Source of the DNA: DATDRS01 sp035291605
GTDB lineage: Bacteria; Chloroflexota; Anaerolineae; Anaerolineales; UBA6663
Length of the DNA stretch: 10,212 bases
NCBI GenBank assembly: GCA_035291605.1
Contig: DATDRS010000211.1
Coordinates: 1-10,212, forward strand
Direction of reading: 5' to 3'
In this document: positions 1 to 5,929 of the stretch, in pieces
Numbering within the stretch: the first letter of the stretch is position 1
How the letters are laid out: the number at the start of each line of letters is the position of its first letter
Translations under genes and position numbers: made by a program
The notes under the pieces: generated by a model
Told to the model about the DNA's origin: nothing
Databases searched by the model: none
The model's input: the letters and a program-made list of their open reading frames with translations, nothing else

Positions 1-486
1 GACAACCTCGCCCTGCGCCCGCGCGCCTTCGTCGTTCCGAACGCGGTCGTCCTCCCCGATGATTCCGCCGCTCGCACCCTCCTGGCTGACTCGACCTTTG
101 ACCCGGCTTCAACAGTGATTCTCGCCTCCTCTCCTGCTCCCTTGCCTCCTGCTGCCCTGCCCTCTTCGCAGGCTATCATCACGGATTACACCCCTGAGCA
201 TGTCCGCCTCACCGCCTCCGGCCCCGGCTACCTCCTCCTCACCGACGCATACTACGCTGGCTGGGTCGCTACCGTGGATGGCGCGCCCGCGCCCATCCTC
301 CGCGCCGACATCATGTTCCGCGCGGTCCAACTGCCGGGAGGCGCGCACACCGTCGAGTTCCACTACGAGCCGCTCTGGGTCAAAATCGGATTGTGGGTTT
401 CGGGGATCACGTGGGCGGCAGTGTTGAGCCTGCTTGCGATTGCCTTCTGGCGGGTCAAGGAGCAAGGGGCAAGGCACAAGGGGTAG
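1..486 (+). CDS. YfhO-family membrane protein, C-terminal part (5' truncated)
   Basis: The reading frame is open from base 1 to a TAG at 484-486, giving the last 161 residues of a longer protein that starts outside the window. The segment reads PRAFVVPNAVVL, then a Pro/Ala/Ser-rich linker, then TPEHVRLTASGPGYLLLTD, AYYAGWVATVDG and GAHTVEFHYEP. This is the extracytoplasmic beta-rich tail typical of large polytopic YfhO/GT-C-like membrane proteins, linked in that family to cell-envelope glycosylation. One last transmembrane helix follows (roughly VKIGLWVSGITWAAVLSLLA) and then a short charged end, RVKEQGARHKG. That end and its stop codon lie inside a 7-bp repeat array, and the Pro-rich linker is coded by a similar pyrimidine-rich repeat, so both may be recent additions. 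The donor, acceptor and exact role cannot be read from this fragment. Confidence 0.8.
   Translation, partial: DNLALRPRAFVVPNAVVLPDDSAARTLLADSTFDPASTVILASSPAPLPPAALPSSQAIITDYTPEHVRLTASGPGYLLLTDAYYAGWVATVDGAPAPILRADIMFRAVQLPGGAHTVEFHYEPLWVKIGLWVSGITWAAVLSLLAIAFWRVKEQGARHKG
131..166. repeat. Degenerate 7-bp repeat coding the YfhO linker
   Basis: Units CTCCTGC (131-137), CCCTTGC (139-145), CTCCTGC (146-152) and GCCCTGC (154-160) follow one another with single-base interruptions and encode the low-complexity SPAPLPPAALPSS linker. CCCTTGC is the reverse complement of GCAAGGG, a rotation of the unit in the array at 456-497, so the two stretches may be the same repeat family in opposite orientations. 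Confidence 0.45.
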
Positions 487-497
487 GGAGCAAGGTC
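456..497. repeat. Heptad short tandem repeat (CAAGGRG-type) spanning a stop codon
   Basis: Six consecutive 7-bp units are visible without gaps: CAAGGAG, CAAGGGG, CAAGGCA, CAAGGGG, TAGGGAG and CAAGGTC. They encode the last nine residues of the YfhO-type protein. The stop codon TAG is the start of the fifth unit, a CAA-to-TAG variant. Heptad short tandem repeats are known from cyanobacteria and other GC-variable lineages. Placing this one in a named family is not possible from sequence alone. Confidence 0.8.
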
Positions 498-553
498 GGG
501 TCATTGCCGAAGTTCGCGCGCTGTATACAGTTAGGTCGTAAGGGCTGAGTTAG

Positions 554-578
554 GGTTGTGGTCCTTGCTGCCACAACC
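554..578. terminator. Weak hairpin between converging genes
   Basis: GGTTGTGG (554-561) pairs with CCACAACC (571-578) around a 9-base loop, between the converging YfhO and comB genes. Only a short, delayed T run (TAGAGTTTT) follows on the plus strand and none on the minus strand, so it is a poor intrinsic terminator. The rest of 498-580 holds nothing else recognisable. Confidence 0.3.
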
Positions 579-580
579 GG

Positions 581-1309
581 CTAGAGTTTTGAGCGTATGT
601 ATGCCCCATCAACCAGCAGCGGCGCGCACGCGCTGACATTTTGGGCTGAAGCAAGGCGAACATTCTCTTCAAATCCGCGCGCTATCAATTCTTTGCCTGA
701 CCCGCATTGGCTTATCAACAGCTCCAGGTTGGATTCTGCCTGCTGAAAAGCAGCGCGGGCAGCGCGGGCCTCAGGCGACAGGCCGCCGTGAAGTTGGCTG
801 ATTATCGCTCCCGCGCCTATCCAATCTTCAAAGGCGGGACGCAGGCTCCCACCAGGCCAGCGCTCGCCAGCAGGAACGATGGCGATGCGTTGGCCGTGCT
901 TTTGGGCCGCCAAGGCAACGGCGCGATAATTCCGGAAACATCCCGTCAGGGTCGGCGTGCTCCCGGTTCCCAAAGTAAGCGTCGCGCCGTTGGGCGAAGG
1001 CAGGACAAGCCTCGTCCCTTCGGGAACGTTGGTGAGCGCTTCAGGTGAAAGCGAATACTTCGACTGGCTGTGCTGGTTATCCGCCAGTTCTGCGCCGACG
1101 GAGATCGCAAAGGCTTCTGCCGTTTCATCTTTCCAGCGATAGGGGAAAACCATCGCGCCGCGCCGGGTCGCAATTTCTACACAGGTCGAAAACGAAAGCA
1201 CATCAACGATGATGACGACATCGCTGATGGGGGCCAATTGGGCCACGCCATTTTGCCCCCACTCGCAACGAATATCGAATTCGGATTGGTTGAAAATCAT
1301 GGGCGCCAT
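581..1309 (-). CDS. comB: Probable 2-phosphosulfolactate phosphatase (ComB family)
   Basis: The protein of about 242 residues has the hallmarks of the ComB family: DIRCEWG near the N-terminus, VDVLSFSTCVEIA, LPSPNGATL, VPAGERW, EDWIGAGAI and, near the end, SGKELIARGF. ComB is a Mg-dependent phosphatase that removes phosphate from 2-phosphosulfolactate in archaeal coenzyme M synthesis. Many bacteria without coenzyme M carry homologues whose substrate is unsettled, so the function here is by family only. Three starts are in frame: GTG at 1318, ATG at 1309 and ATG at 1300. I chose 1309 because GGGTGG lies five bases upstream, but the conserved region would also fit 1300. The gene follows recJ on the same strand after about 46 bases with no terminator between them, so the two are probably co-transcribed. 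No other sulfolactate-pathway gene is in view. Confidence 0.85.
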   Translation of the reverse strand: MAPMIFNQSEFDIRCEWGQNGVAQLAPISDVVIIVDVLSFSTCVEIATRRGAMVFPYRWKDETAEAFAISVGAELADNQHSQSKYSLSPEALTNVPEGTRLVLPSPNGATLTLGTGSTPTLTGCFRNYRAVALAAQKHGQRIAIVPAGERWPGGSLRPAFEDWIGAGAIISQLHGGLSPEARAARAAFQQAESNLELLISQCGSGKELIARGFEENVRLASAQNVSACAPLLVDGAYIRSKL

Positions 1310-1348
1310 GGAAGCCACCCGGCAGGGCGTAGCAGCTGTGTCGCCTCT

Positions 1349-1388
1349 CTCACATTCATTCGCTCTCCCTCAAATCCCTCACATTCAT
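1349..1388. repeat. Short direct repeat across the recJ stop codon
   Basis: The 11-mer CTCACATTCAT occurs at 1349-1359 and 1378-1388, start-to-start spacing 29 bases. On the minus strand this is ATGAATGTGAG, once in the recJ C-terminal codons (MNVRDL) and once overlapping the recJ TGA. The intervening purine-rich text is roughly 7-bp periodic, so it may be a decayed heptad array. Confidence 0.4.
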
Positions 1389-3050
1389 CTGCAGCCGCTT
1401 TTCGCCATTCCACTCATTGACTTCAAGATGGAAAGCCACGTCCACGCGCGGGGGCATCTTCTCCTGCCACTCCCCCATCCGAAAAGCAATGCCGTCTATC
1501 ACCGCCCGCCCATCGCCCAGGGTCAGTTTGAGGTGGCTGGCCTCTGCCCCCACGGCGCGTGAATTGACCACCTTGAGGCCGCGCGCAGCGAATAGCGGCG
1601 TGGGGTTGCCATAGCCGCAGGGCTGGAATTTTTGCAGGTAGTCCATCAGTTCGCCATGCAGTTCGGAGAGCTTGACGGCGTCGGCATCAATTTGCAGCGC
1701 CGGGCGCAACTCCAGACCCACGAGCTTGCGCCGGGCGATCGCGCGCAAGGCGGCGGCTAACTTGTCCGTTGTTTCCACGCGCGTGGTGAAACCCGCCGCC
1801 GCCGCATGTCCCCCATGCCGTTCCAACAAGTGTCGGCACTCGTCGAGCGCCTCGGTGATGTGAAACTCGCGGATGCTCCGCGCCGAGCCTTTGGTGAACT
1901 CCGGCCCTTTGTGAGCCACGACCGCCGGCCGGTAGAATTCCTCGGTCAGGCGCGCCGCTGCCAGCCCCACGATCCCGTCTTTGAAATCGGGATGGGCCGC
2001 GAACAGCAAGGGCGCATCCGGGTCCGTCTCTAACGCAATCTGCCGGGCGTGTACGTGCGTCAACCGGGTGAGGTCCTGTCGGTCGCGGTTTTGCTGTTCC
2101 AACTGTTGGGCGAGGCTATTCGCCGTGAACACGTCCGCCGTCGTCAAGAGTTCGTAGGCCGCGAGCGCCGATTCCAACCGGCCGGCCGCGTTCAGCCGGG
2201 GGCCGAGCGCGAAGCCAATCGCCGTCGCATCCACCGCGCCCGGCTTCAGCCGCGAGACCATGAGCAGCGATTTCACGCCCTCGCGGCGCGGCTTGTTCAG
2301 CGCCTTCAACCCATCGCGCACCAACTTGCGGTTCTCACCCGTCAGCGGGGCGAGGTCAGCCACAGTGCCCAGAGCGACTAAATCCAAAACATCTGAGCCG
2401 TTGATCGGCGGTTTGTCGTGCATCGGGCGGATCAGCCCCTGCGCGATTTTGTAGGCGAGGCCGACGCCCGCCAGGTTTTTTTCGGGATACTCGTCGCCCG
2501 GCTGCTTGGGATTGACGACGGCGAGTGCGCCCGGCAACTCGGGGCCAGGGTGGTGGTGGTCGGTGATGATGAGGTCGAGGCCGAGAGCGCGCGCGGTGTC
2601 GGCCTCAGCCAGCGAACGGACGCCGCAATCTACGGTGACGACCAGGCGCGCGCCGTCGTCCTTGAGTTGGCGCAGGGCATTGTCGTTCAGGCCATAGCCT
2701 TCGTCCTCGCGGTCGGGGATATAACGGTGAACGTCCGCGCCGAGCACGCTGAGCACCTGCACGAGCAGGGCCGTGGCAGTGACGCCGTCGGTATCGTAAT
2801 CGCCGTAGACCACGATGCGCTCCCCGGCTTTGATGGCCCTTTGCAGCCGTTCGACCGTTTCGCCCATACCGGTGAGCAACAATGGATCATCAGGCTGAGA
2901 GAGCTGGCCGGAGAAAAACCACTCGGCCTCCGTGCGGTCGGCGAGGCCGCGGTTGAACAACAGTTGGGCGACGATGGGCGGATAATCCCTCAAGCCCGCA
3001 CGGGCTGACTCCGTTAACGGCGGGGCGATGATCCAGCGTTTGGAAGGCAT
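1356..3050 (-). CDS. recJ: Single-stranded-DNA-specific exonuclease RecJ
   Basis: RecJ degrades single-stranded DNA 5' to 3' and acts in RecF-pathway recombination and in mismatch and base-excision repair in the cytoplasm. The 564-residue length is close to that of E. coli RecJ (577). The DHH phosphoesterase core carries GDYDTDG (residues 83-89), DCG (141-143), TDHHHPG (163-169) and ALGTVADLAPL (226-236), which supply the metal-binding Asp and His residues. GPRLNAAGRL is at 283-292, the DHHA1 nucleic-acid-binding motif GGHAAAAGF at 413-421, and PCGYGNPTPLF begins the C-terminal OB-fold region (477-487). No catalytic motif is missing. The ATG at 3050 is preceded by GTGAGG five bases upstream, and that ribosome-binding site lies in the edge of a palindromic repeat. 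comB follows directly downstream. Confidence 0.97.
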   Translation of the reverse strand: MPSKRWIIAPPLTESARAGLRDYPPIVAQLLFNRGLADRTEAEWFFSGQLSQPDDPLLLTGMGETVERLQRAIKAGERIVVYGDYDTDGVTATALLVQVLSVLGADVHRYIPDREDEGYGLNDNALRQLKDDGARLVVTVDCGVRSLAEADTARALGLDLIITDHHHPGPELPGALAVVNPKQPGDEYPEKNLAGVGLAYKIAQGLIRPMHDKPPINGSDVLDLVALGTVADLAPLTGENRKLVRDGLKALNKPRREGVKSLLMVSRLKPGAVDATAIGFALGPRLNAAGRLESALAAYELLTTADVFTANSLAQQLEQQNRDRQDLTRLTHVHARQIALETDPDAPLLFAAHPDFKDGIVGLAAARLTEEFYRPAVVAHKGPEFTKGSARSIREFHITEALDECRHLLERHGGHAAAAGFTTRVETTDKLAAALRAIARRKLVGLELRPALQIDADAVKLSELHGELMDYLQKFQPCGYGNPTPLFAARGLKVVNSRAVGAEASHLKLTLGDGRAVIDGIAFRMGEWQEKMPPRVDVAFHLEVNEWNGEKRLQMNVRDLRESE

Positions 3051-3055
3051 GGGGT

Positions 3056-3102
3056 CCTCACCCCCCTCCCCGGCGCTCCGCGCTGCCGTTGGCGGGGGGT
3101 GA
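3056..3102. repeat. CCTCACCCC-type palindromic element in the recJ leader
   Basis: TCACCCCCC (3058-3066) and GGGGGGTGA (3094-3102) form a perfect 9-bp inverted repeat around a GC-rich core. The element lies between the predicted recJ promoter and its start codon. Its recJ-proximal edge, read on the minus strand, supplies the GGTGAGG that looks like the Shine-Dalgarno site. The CCTCACCCC edge recurs in the two glpA insertions at 7153-7196 and 7631-7655. Confidence 0.6.
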
Positions 3103-3107
3103 TGTCA

Positions 3108-3135
3108 ATCTTATCCCATGCCCACGAAAACACAA
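3108..3135 (-). promoter_or_regulatory. Candidate recJ-comB promoter
   Basis: Read on the minus strand, TTGTGT (3135-3130) and TAAGAT (3113-3108) are separated by 16 bases. Each is a partial match to TTGACA and TATAAT. Transcription would start near 3101, at the outer edge of the palindromic element, giving a leader of about 50 bases able to fold as a hairpin. Confidence 0.35.
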
Positions 3136-3145
3136 GTCCGCCCTC

Positions 3146-3177
3146 AAAAACAAAACAGGCTCCGCACGGGAGCCTGT
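3146..3177 (-). terminator. Intrinsic terminator of the first DUF4870 gene
   Basis: ACAGGCTCC and GGAGCCTGT (3155-3163 and 3169-3177) form a perfect 9-bp stem with a 5-base loop. On the minus strand the stem is followed at once by TTTTGTTTTTG. It lies 18 bases past the stop codon of the gene ending at 3196, as expected for a factor-independent terminator, and it also insulates recJ. Confidence 0.85.
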
Positions 3178-3195
3178 CGCACGGGCCGGGGCAAA

Positions 3196-3657
3196 TTAGA
3201 CCAAGTTGAAGTTCCGGGCGAGCCAGTCGCCGATCAGCCAGTAGCGGAAGTCTTCACCCTGGTTGCACTTGATCCCGCCAATCACGCCATAGACGAGGGC
3301 GGCGAGGGGCAGAGCCGTGATGATCAGCGCCACCGGGATGCAGAGCAGGCCGATGAGGATGGCGCTGAGCAGGCCGGTGACGACCCACGCGAAACCGACG
3401 AGTGCGCCGCCGCCTACCCACCACACGAGCTGGAAAACAAATGCCTGCATGGAATGGAAGGCTACATAGCGCGAGCGATCTTTGTACACGAGGTAGATGA
3501 CCAGCGGCGCGACCACGCCCAGGAAACCGGTCACCAGGTTCAACAACACACTCAGGTGAGCCAGCATGGCCCAGGTGCGCTCGTCGGAGGGCGAGAGCGG
3601 GCCGCCCCCGCCAGGACCGGGTGAAACGGTTGGTTCGCTCGGAATATCATTGGTCAT
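3196..3657 (-). CDS. DUF4870 domain small membrane protein (long paralogue)
   Basis: This 153-residue protein has a disordered Pro/Gly-rich N-terminus (residues 1-25, with a PGPGGGGP run). The DUF4870 (Tic20-like) pattern follows: DERTWAMLAHLSVLLNL, a first hydrophobic helix ending in YLVYKDRSRYV, the conserved FHSMQAF, and then two long hydrophobic helices from about 72 to 127. The soluble C-terminus contains FRYWLIGDWL. The family is widespread in bacteria and its function is not established; the distant likeness to the plastid import component Tic20 is structural only. The ATG at 3657 is preceded by GAAAGG, with 11 bases between AGG and the start. A second, shorter DUF4870 gene lies just upstream on the same strand, but an intrinsic terminator separates them. 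Confidence 0.85.
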   Translation of the reverse strand: MTNDIPSEPTVSPGPGGGGPLSPSDERTWAMLAHLSVLLNLVTGFLGVVAPLVIYLVYKDRSRYVAFHSMQAFVFQLVWWVGGGALVGFAWVVTGLLSAILIGLLCIPVALIITALPLAALVYGVIGGIKCNQGEDFRYWLIGDWLARNFNLV

Positions 3658-3708
3658 GTCAGGTTTTTCCTTTCGCTATGAATACGCAGACGGGGGCGCA
3701 AGGTAGCG

Positions 3709-3717
3709 ATTAAAGCA
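3709..3717 (-). promoter_or_regulatory. Candidate extended -10 promoter of the first DUF4870 gene
   Basis: On the minus strand TGCTTTAAT fits an extended -10 element (TG-N-TATAAT with one mismatch). It abuts the terminator of the upstream gene, so any -35 contact would fall inside the terminator hairpin. A start near 3702 would give a leader of about 45 bases. Confidence 0.35.
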
Positions 3718-3746
3718 AAAAGCCCGCCTGACGGCGGGCTTTTTGC
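3715..3746 (-). terminator. Perfect intrinsic terminator after the second DUF4870 gene
   Basis: GCAAAAAGCCCGCC (3715-3728) and GGCGGGCTTTTTGC (3733-3746) are perfect 14-bp inverted repeats around a 4-base loop. The A and T runs inside the arms make it work on paper in both directions. The gene it serves is the minus-strand DUF4870 gene ending at 3757, ten bases away. Confidence 0.92.
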
Positions 3747-3756
3747 ACACAGGCGG

Positions 3757-4074
3757 CTAGGCCCAGCCCTGATTCTTGACGAAGTTAGTGATGAGCGGGA
3801 TGGTCACCATCTTGCCTTTGTACGCCTGGAAGCCACAATAAAGCTGGTACAGCCAGCCCACGAGGCCGAGGCAACCAAACGTGATAGAGCCAAGCGCCAC
3901 GGTGATAATGCCCAAAATCAGCGCCTGCACATTGTGGGCCTTGATGAAGGGACGATCTTTCTTATCGGCCAGCAGGAAAATCACAATTGGGGCGATAGGC
4001 GAGAGCAGGTAGGTTAACAGCGCCCACAGCTTATCATCGCTGGTTACGTCGCTCATCGTCGGTTCAGTGCTCAT
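3757..4074 (-). CDS. DUF4870 domain small membrane protein (short paralogue)
   Basis: This 105-residue protein matches the DUF4870 layout. A short polar N-terminus leads into DDKLWALLTYLLSPIAPIVIFLL (helix 1), then ADKKDRPFIKAHNVQALILG with the conserved HNVQAL. A second and third hydrophobic stretch follow (about residues 50-80), then FQAYKGKMVTIPLITNF at the end. It lacks the Pro/Gly-rich extension of its neighbour. An in-frame ATG at 4080 also exists, but GGAG (minus strand, 4086-4083) sits only two bases from it and eight bases from the ATG at 4074, so 4074 is the likelier start. Longer frames back to 4221 have no comparable ribosome-binding site. Function is unknown; a role in the cytoplasmic membrane is inferred from the helices. 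Confidence 0.85.
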   Translation of the reverse strand: MSTEPTMSDVTSDDKLWALLTYLLSPIAPIVIFLLADKKDRPFIKAHNVQALILGIITVALGSITFGCLGLVGWLYQLYCGFQAYKGKMVTIPLITNFVKNQGWA

Positions 4075-4249
4075 TGTCATTTCTCCTTTGTCAATATGTA
4101 AGTGATGTGTGATGAAGACTCCCCGGACGGTCGGGCGGGAGCCTGTCATATAAAACCCTATACACACGGAATAGTGACGCCGCGCCAGTGCAAATTGTAT
4201 GCTATTCACGCCTGGGCGCAAGCGGCCATTTTCCCCTCTGTCCTCTCTG

Positions 4250-4258
4250 TGCTAGAAT
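4250..4258 (+). promoter_or_regulatory. Extended -10 promoter for a leaderless fmt mRNA
   Basis: TGCTAGAAT (TG at 4250-4251, box TAGAAT at 4253-4258) is a close match to an extended -10. The fmt GTG begins eight bases beyond the box, where transcription should start, so the mRNA would have no leader. TTTTCC at 4229-4234 is the only, weak, -35 candidate. The rest of the divergent spacer (4090-4250) shows no strong promoter for the minus-strand gene. Confidence 0.6.
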
Positions 4259-4266
4259 GCGCCGCT

Positions 4267-5190
4267 GTGACCAAGGTTGTGTTCATGGGGACACCGGCCT
4301 TTGCTGTGCCGACCCTGAAAGCGCTGGCCGAGCGGTATACCGTCGTCGGCGTGGTCACGCAACCCGACCGGCCCGCCGGGCGCGGCAAACAGATGGCCGA
4401 GGCGCTCGTCAAGCAGTTCGCCCGGCAAGCCGGGCTGCCAGTCATCCAGCCCCAAAGACTGCGCGAGCCGGAGGCGATGGCGCAACTCGCGGCCTGGTCG
4501 CCGGACCTGATTGTGGTCGCCGCCTTTGGGCAAATTCTCAAACCCGCCGTGCTCGACCTGCCTTCGCACGGCTGCCTCAACGTCCATGCCTCCCTGCTCC
4601 CCCGCCATCGCGGCGCGGCCCCCATCCCCGCGGCCATCCTCGTGGGCGACCCCGAAACCGGCGTGACCATCATGCGGATGGACGCTGGCCTCGACACCGG
4701 CCCGACGCTCGCGCGCCGCGCCGAGCCGATCCGCCCGGACGACACGACGCAGGCCCTCGCCGAGCGCCTGGCCCAACTGGGCGCAGCGCTGCTGATCGAA
4801 GTTTTGCCAGACTACCTGGCGGGCAAACTCGCGCCTGACCCACAGGACGACTCCCGCGCGACGTATGCGCCCCAGCTCAAAAAAGAAGACGGCCACCTCG
4901 ACTTCACACGCCCCGCCGCCGAGCTCGAACGCCGGGTGCGCGCTTTCACCCCCTGGCCCGGCGCGTTTGCCTTCTGGCGGGGGCAGCCTCTGAAGATCGT
5001 GCGCGTCGCGCTCGCCCGCGCCGAGTCCGGCGCGCCAGGGGAGGTCATCCCGGCTGAAGCGGGGCCGGTCATCGTCTGCGGGGCGGGCGGGCTGGCGCTG
5101 CTCGAAGTTCAGCCGCCTGGCAAGCGCCCCATATCCGCCGCCGATTTTGTGCGCGGCGCGCGCCATTTCATAAGAGCAAAACTGACGTGA
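4267..5190 (+). CDS. fmt: Methionyl-tRNA formyltransferase
   Basis: Fmt transfers a formyl group from 10-formyltetrahydrofolate to Met-tRNAfMet before translation initiation. The 307-residue product has the full family pattern: VVFMGTPAFAVPTL at the N-terminus, QPDRPAGRG, and the catalytic segment NVHASLLPRHRGAAPI with N105 and H107. This is followed by GVTIMRMDAGLDTG with D143, together the Asn-His-Asp active site. The C-terminal OB-like domain contains YAPQLKKEDGHLDF and RAFTPWPGAF. GTG at 4267 gives the expected VTKVVFMGTP start and the usual length. The open frame extends up to 4102 but upstream codons do not look like Fmt. No Shine-Dalgarno site precedes the GTG, consistent with leaderless translation. 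No def gene, its common partner, is nearby. Confidence 0.96.
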   Translation: MTKVVFMGTPAFAVPTLKALAERYTVVGVVTQPDRPAGRGKQMAEALVKQFARQAGLPVIQPQRLREPEAMAQLAAWSPDLIVVAAFGQILKPAVLDLPSHGCLNVHASLLPRHRGAAPIPAAILVGDPETGVTIMRMDAGLDTGPTLARRAEPIRPDDTTQALAERLAQLGAALLIEVLPDYLAGKLAPDPQDDSRATYAPQLKKEDGHLDFTRPAAELERRVRAFTPWPGAFAFWRGQPLKIVRVALARAESGAPGEVIPAEAGPVIVCGAGGLALLEVQPPGKRPISAADFVRGARHFIRAKLT

Positions 5191-5259
5191 CCACGACCCC
5201 CATGTCCATCGCCCAACCTTTCTGGGCCGCTTGTAAAAGGCGCGCCTCTTTACTCTCTC

Positions 5260-5266
5260 GGAGGAG
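5260..5266 (+). promoter_or_regulatory. Strong ribosome-binding site of the aquaporin gene
   Basis: GGAGGAG ends three bases before the ATG at 5270 (five bases from the GGAGG core). It fixes the start and contrasts with fmt, glpA, glpB and glpC, none of which has a clear site. No convincing promoter was found in 5191-5259. Confidence 0.75.
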
Positions 5267-5269
5267 AAC

Positions 5270-5929
5270 ATGATCCAAGCGAATCTCAAACCCGCACTGG
5301 CCGAACTGATCGGCACCTTCACGCTCACCTTCATCGGCGCCGGGGCCGGCGCGCTCGCCGGATCGAACGGGGGCGGCATCGTCGCCGTGGCGCTCGCGCA
5401 TGGCGTCGCGCTCATGGTCATTGTCTACGTCTGGGGCGCGGTTTCGGGCGCGCACGTGAACCCGGCGGTGACGTTTGGCCTCGCCCTGGCGAAAAAAGTG
5501 GACTGGACAACCGCCGTGTGGTATTGGGTCGCTCAATTCGTCGGCGCATCCATCGCCGCCTACCTGCTCGCCTATCTGGTTGGCGTCGAGTCCGGGCTGG
5601 GGGCGACGACTGGCAGCCTCACCACCGGCGACCCGGTGAAAACCATCGTCGTAGAGGCCGTGTTGACGTTTTTCCTCGTCACGGCCGTCTTTGGGACGGC
5701 AGTCAGCGGGCGCAGCGGCAATGCGGCTGGCATCGCTATCGGCTTTGTGCTGACGATGGACATTCTCATGGGCGGCGCGCTGACGGGCGCTTCGATGAAC
5801 CCTGCCCGAACCTTTGGCCCAGCGCTCGCTGCCGGAAACATCGGATATTTCTGGATGTATGTGGTCGGCCCGCTCCTCGGCGCGGGGGCGGCGGCCCTGC
5901 TATGGGACCGATACTTCGCAAAGAATTGA
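5270..5929 (+). CDS. MIP-family aquaporin with TIP-like selectivity filter
   Basis: The 219-residue protein has six hydrophobic helices and both NPA half-helices, HVNPAVTFG (N64) and SMNPARTFGPAL (N177). It forms a membrane pore for water and possibly small neutral solutes. Aligning around the motifs, the aromatic/arginine filter positions are H44 (ALAHGV), I165 (TMDIL), A174 and R180. E. coli AqpZ has F-H-T-R and GlpF has W-G-F-R. The H-I-A-R set here is the type seen in plant tonoplast intrinsic proteins, some of which pass ammonia, urea, peroxide or glycerol as well as water. The neighbouring glp genes suggest, but do not show, glycerol uptake. The protein ends at YFAKN, and an out-of-frame basic stretch continues after the stop. 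A short hairpin, GCAGG-ACG-CCTGC at 5941-5953, has no T run. Confidence 0.92.
   Translation: MIQANLKPALAELIGTFTLTFIGAGAGALAGSNGGGIVAVALAHGVALMVIVYVWGAVSGAHVNPAVTFGLALAKKVDWTTAVWYWVAQFVGASIAAYLLAYLVGVESGLGATTGSLTTGDPVKTIVVEAVLTFFLVTAVFGTAVSGRSGNAAGIAIGFVLTMDILMGGALTGASMNPARTFGPALAAGNIGYFWMYVVGPLLGAGAAALLWDRYFAKN

Noticed and set aside
2418..3008. 196-codon plus-strand open frame opposite recJ
   Set aside because: It mirrors the RecJ catalytic core and has no start signal or domain of its own.
3118..3624. 168-codon plus-strand open frame opposite the first DUF4870 gene
   Set aside because: It runs through the terminator hairpin and is antisense to a protein with clear membrane helices.
3167..4147. 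Shared 12-mer CGGGAGCCTGTC at 3167-3178 and 4136-4147
   Set aside because: A few 12-base matches are expected by chance in 10 kb. One copy is part of a terminator stem and the other has no matching structure.
5239..5246. Palindrome GGCGCGCC upstream of the aquaporin gene
   Set aside because: Eight-base GC palindromes are common in sequence of this composition, and there is no sign it is an operator.
4252..5421. 389-codon open frame on the minus strand opposite fmt and the aquaporin start
   Set aside because: It is antisense to a clear Fmt protein, is a typical GC-rich shadow, and its product is low-complexity with no recognisable motif.
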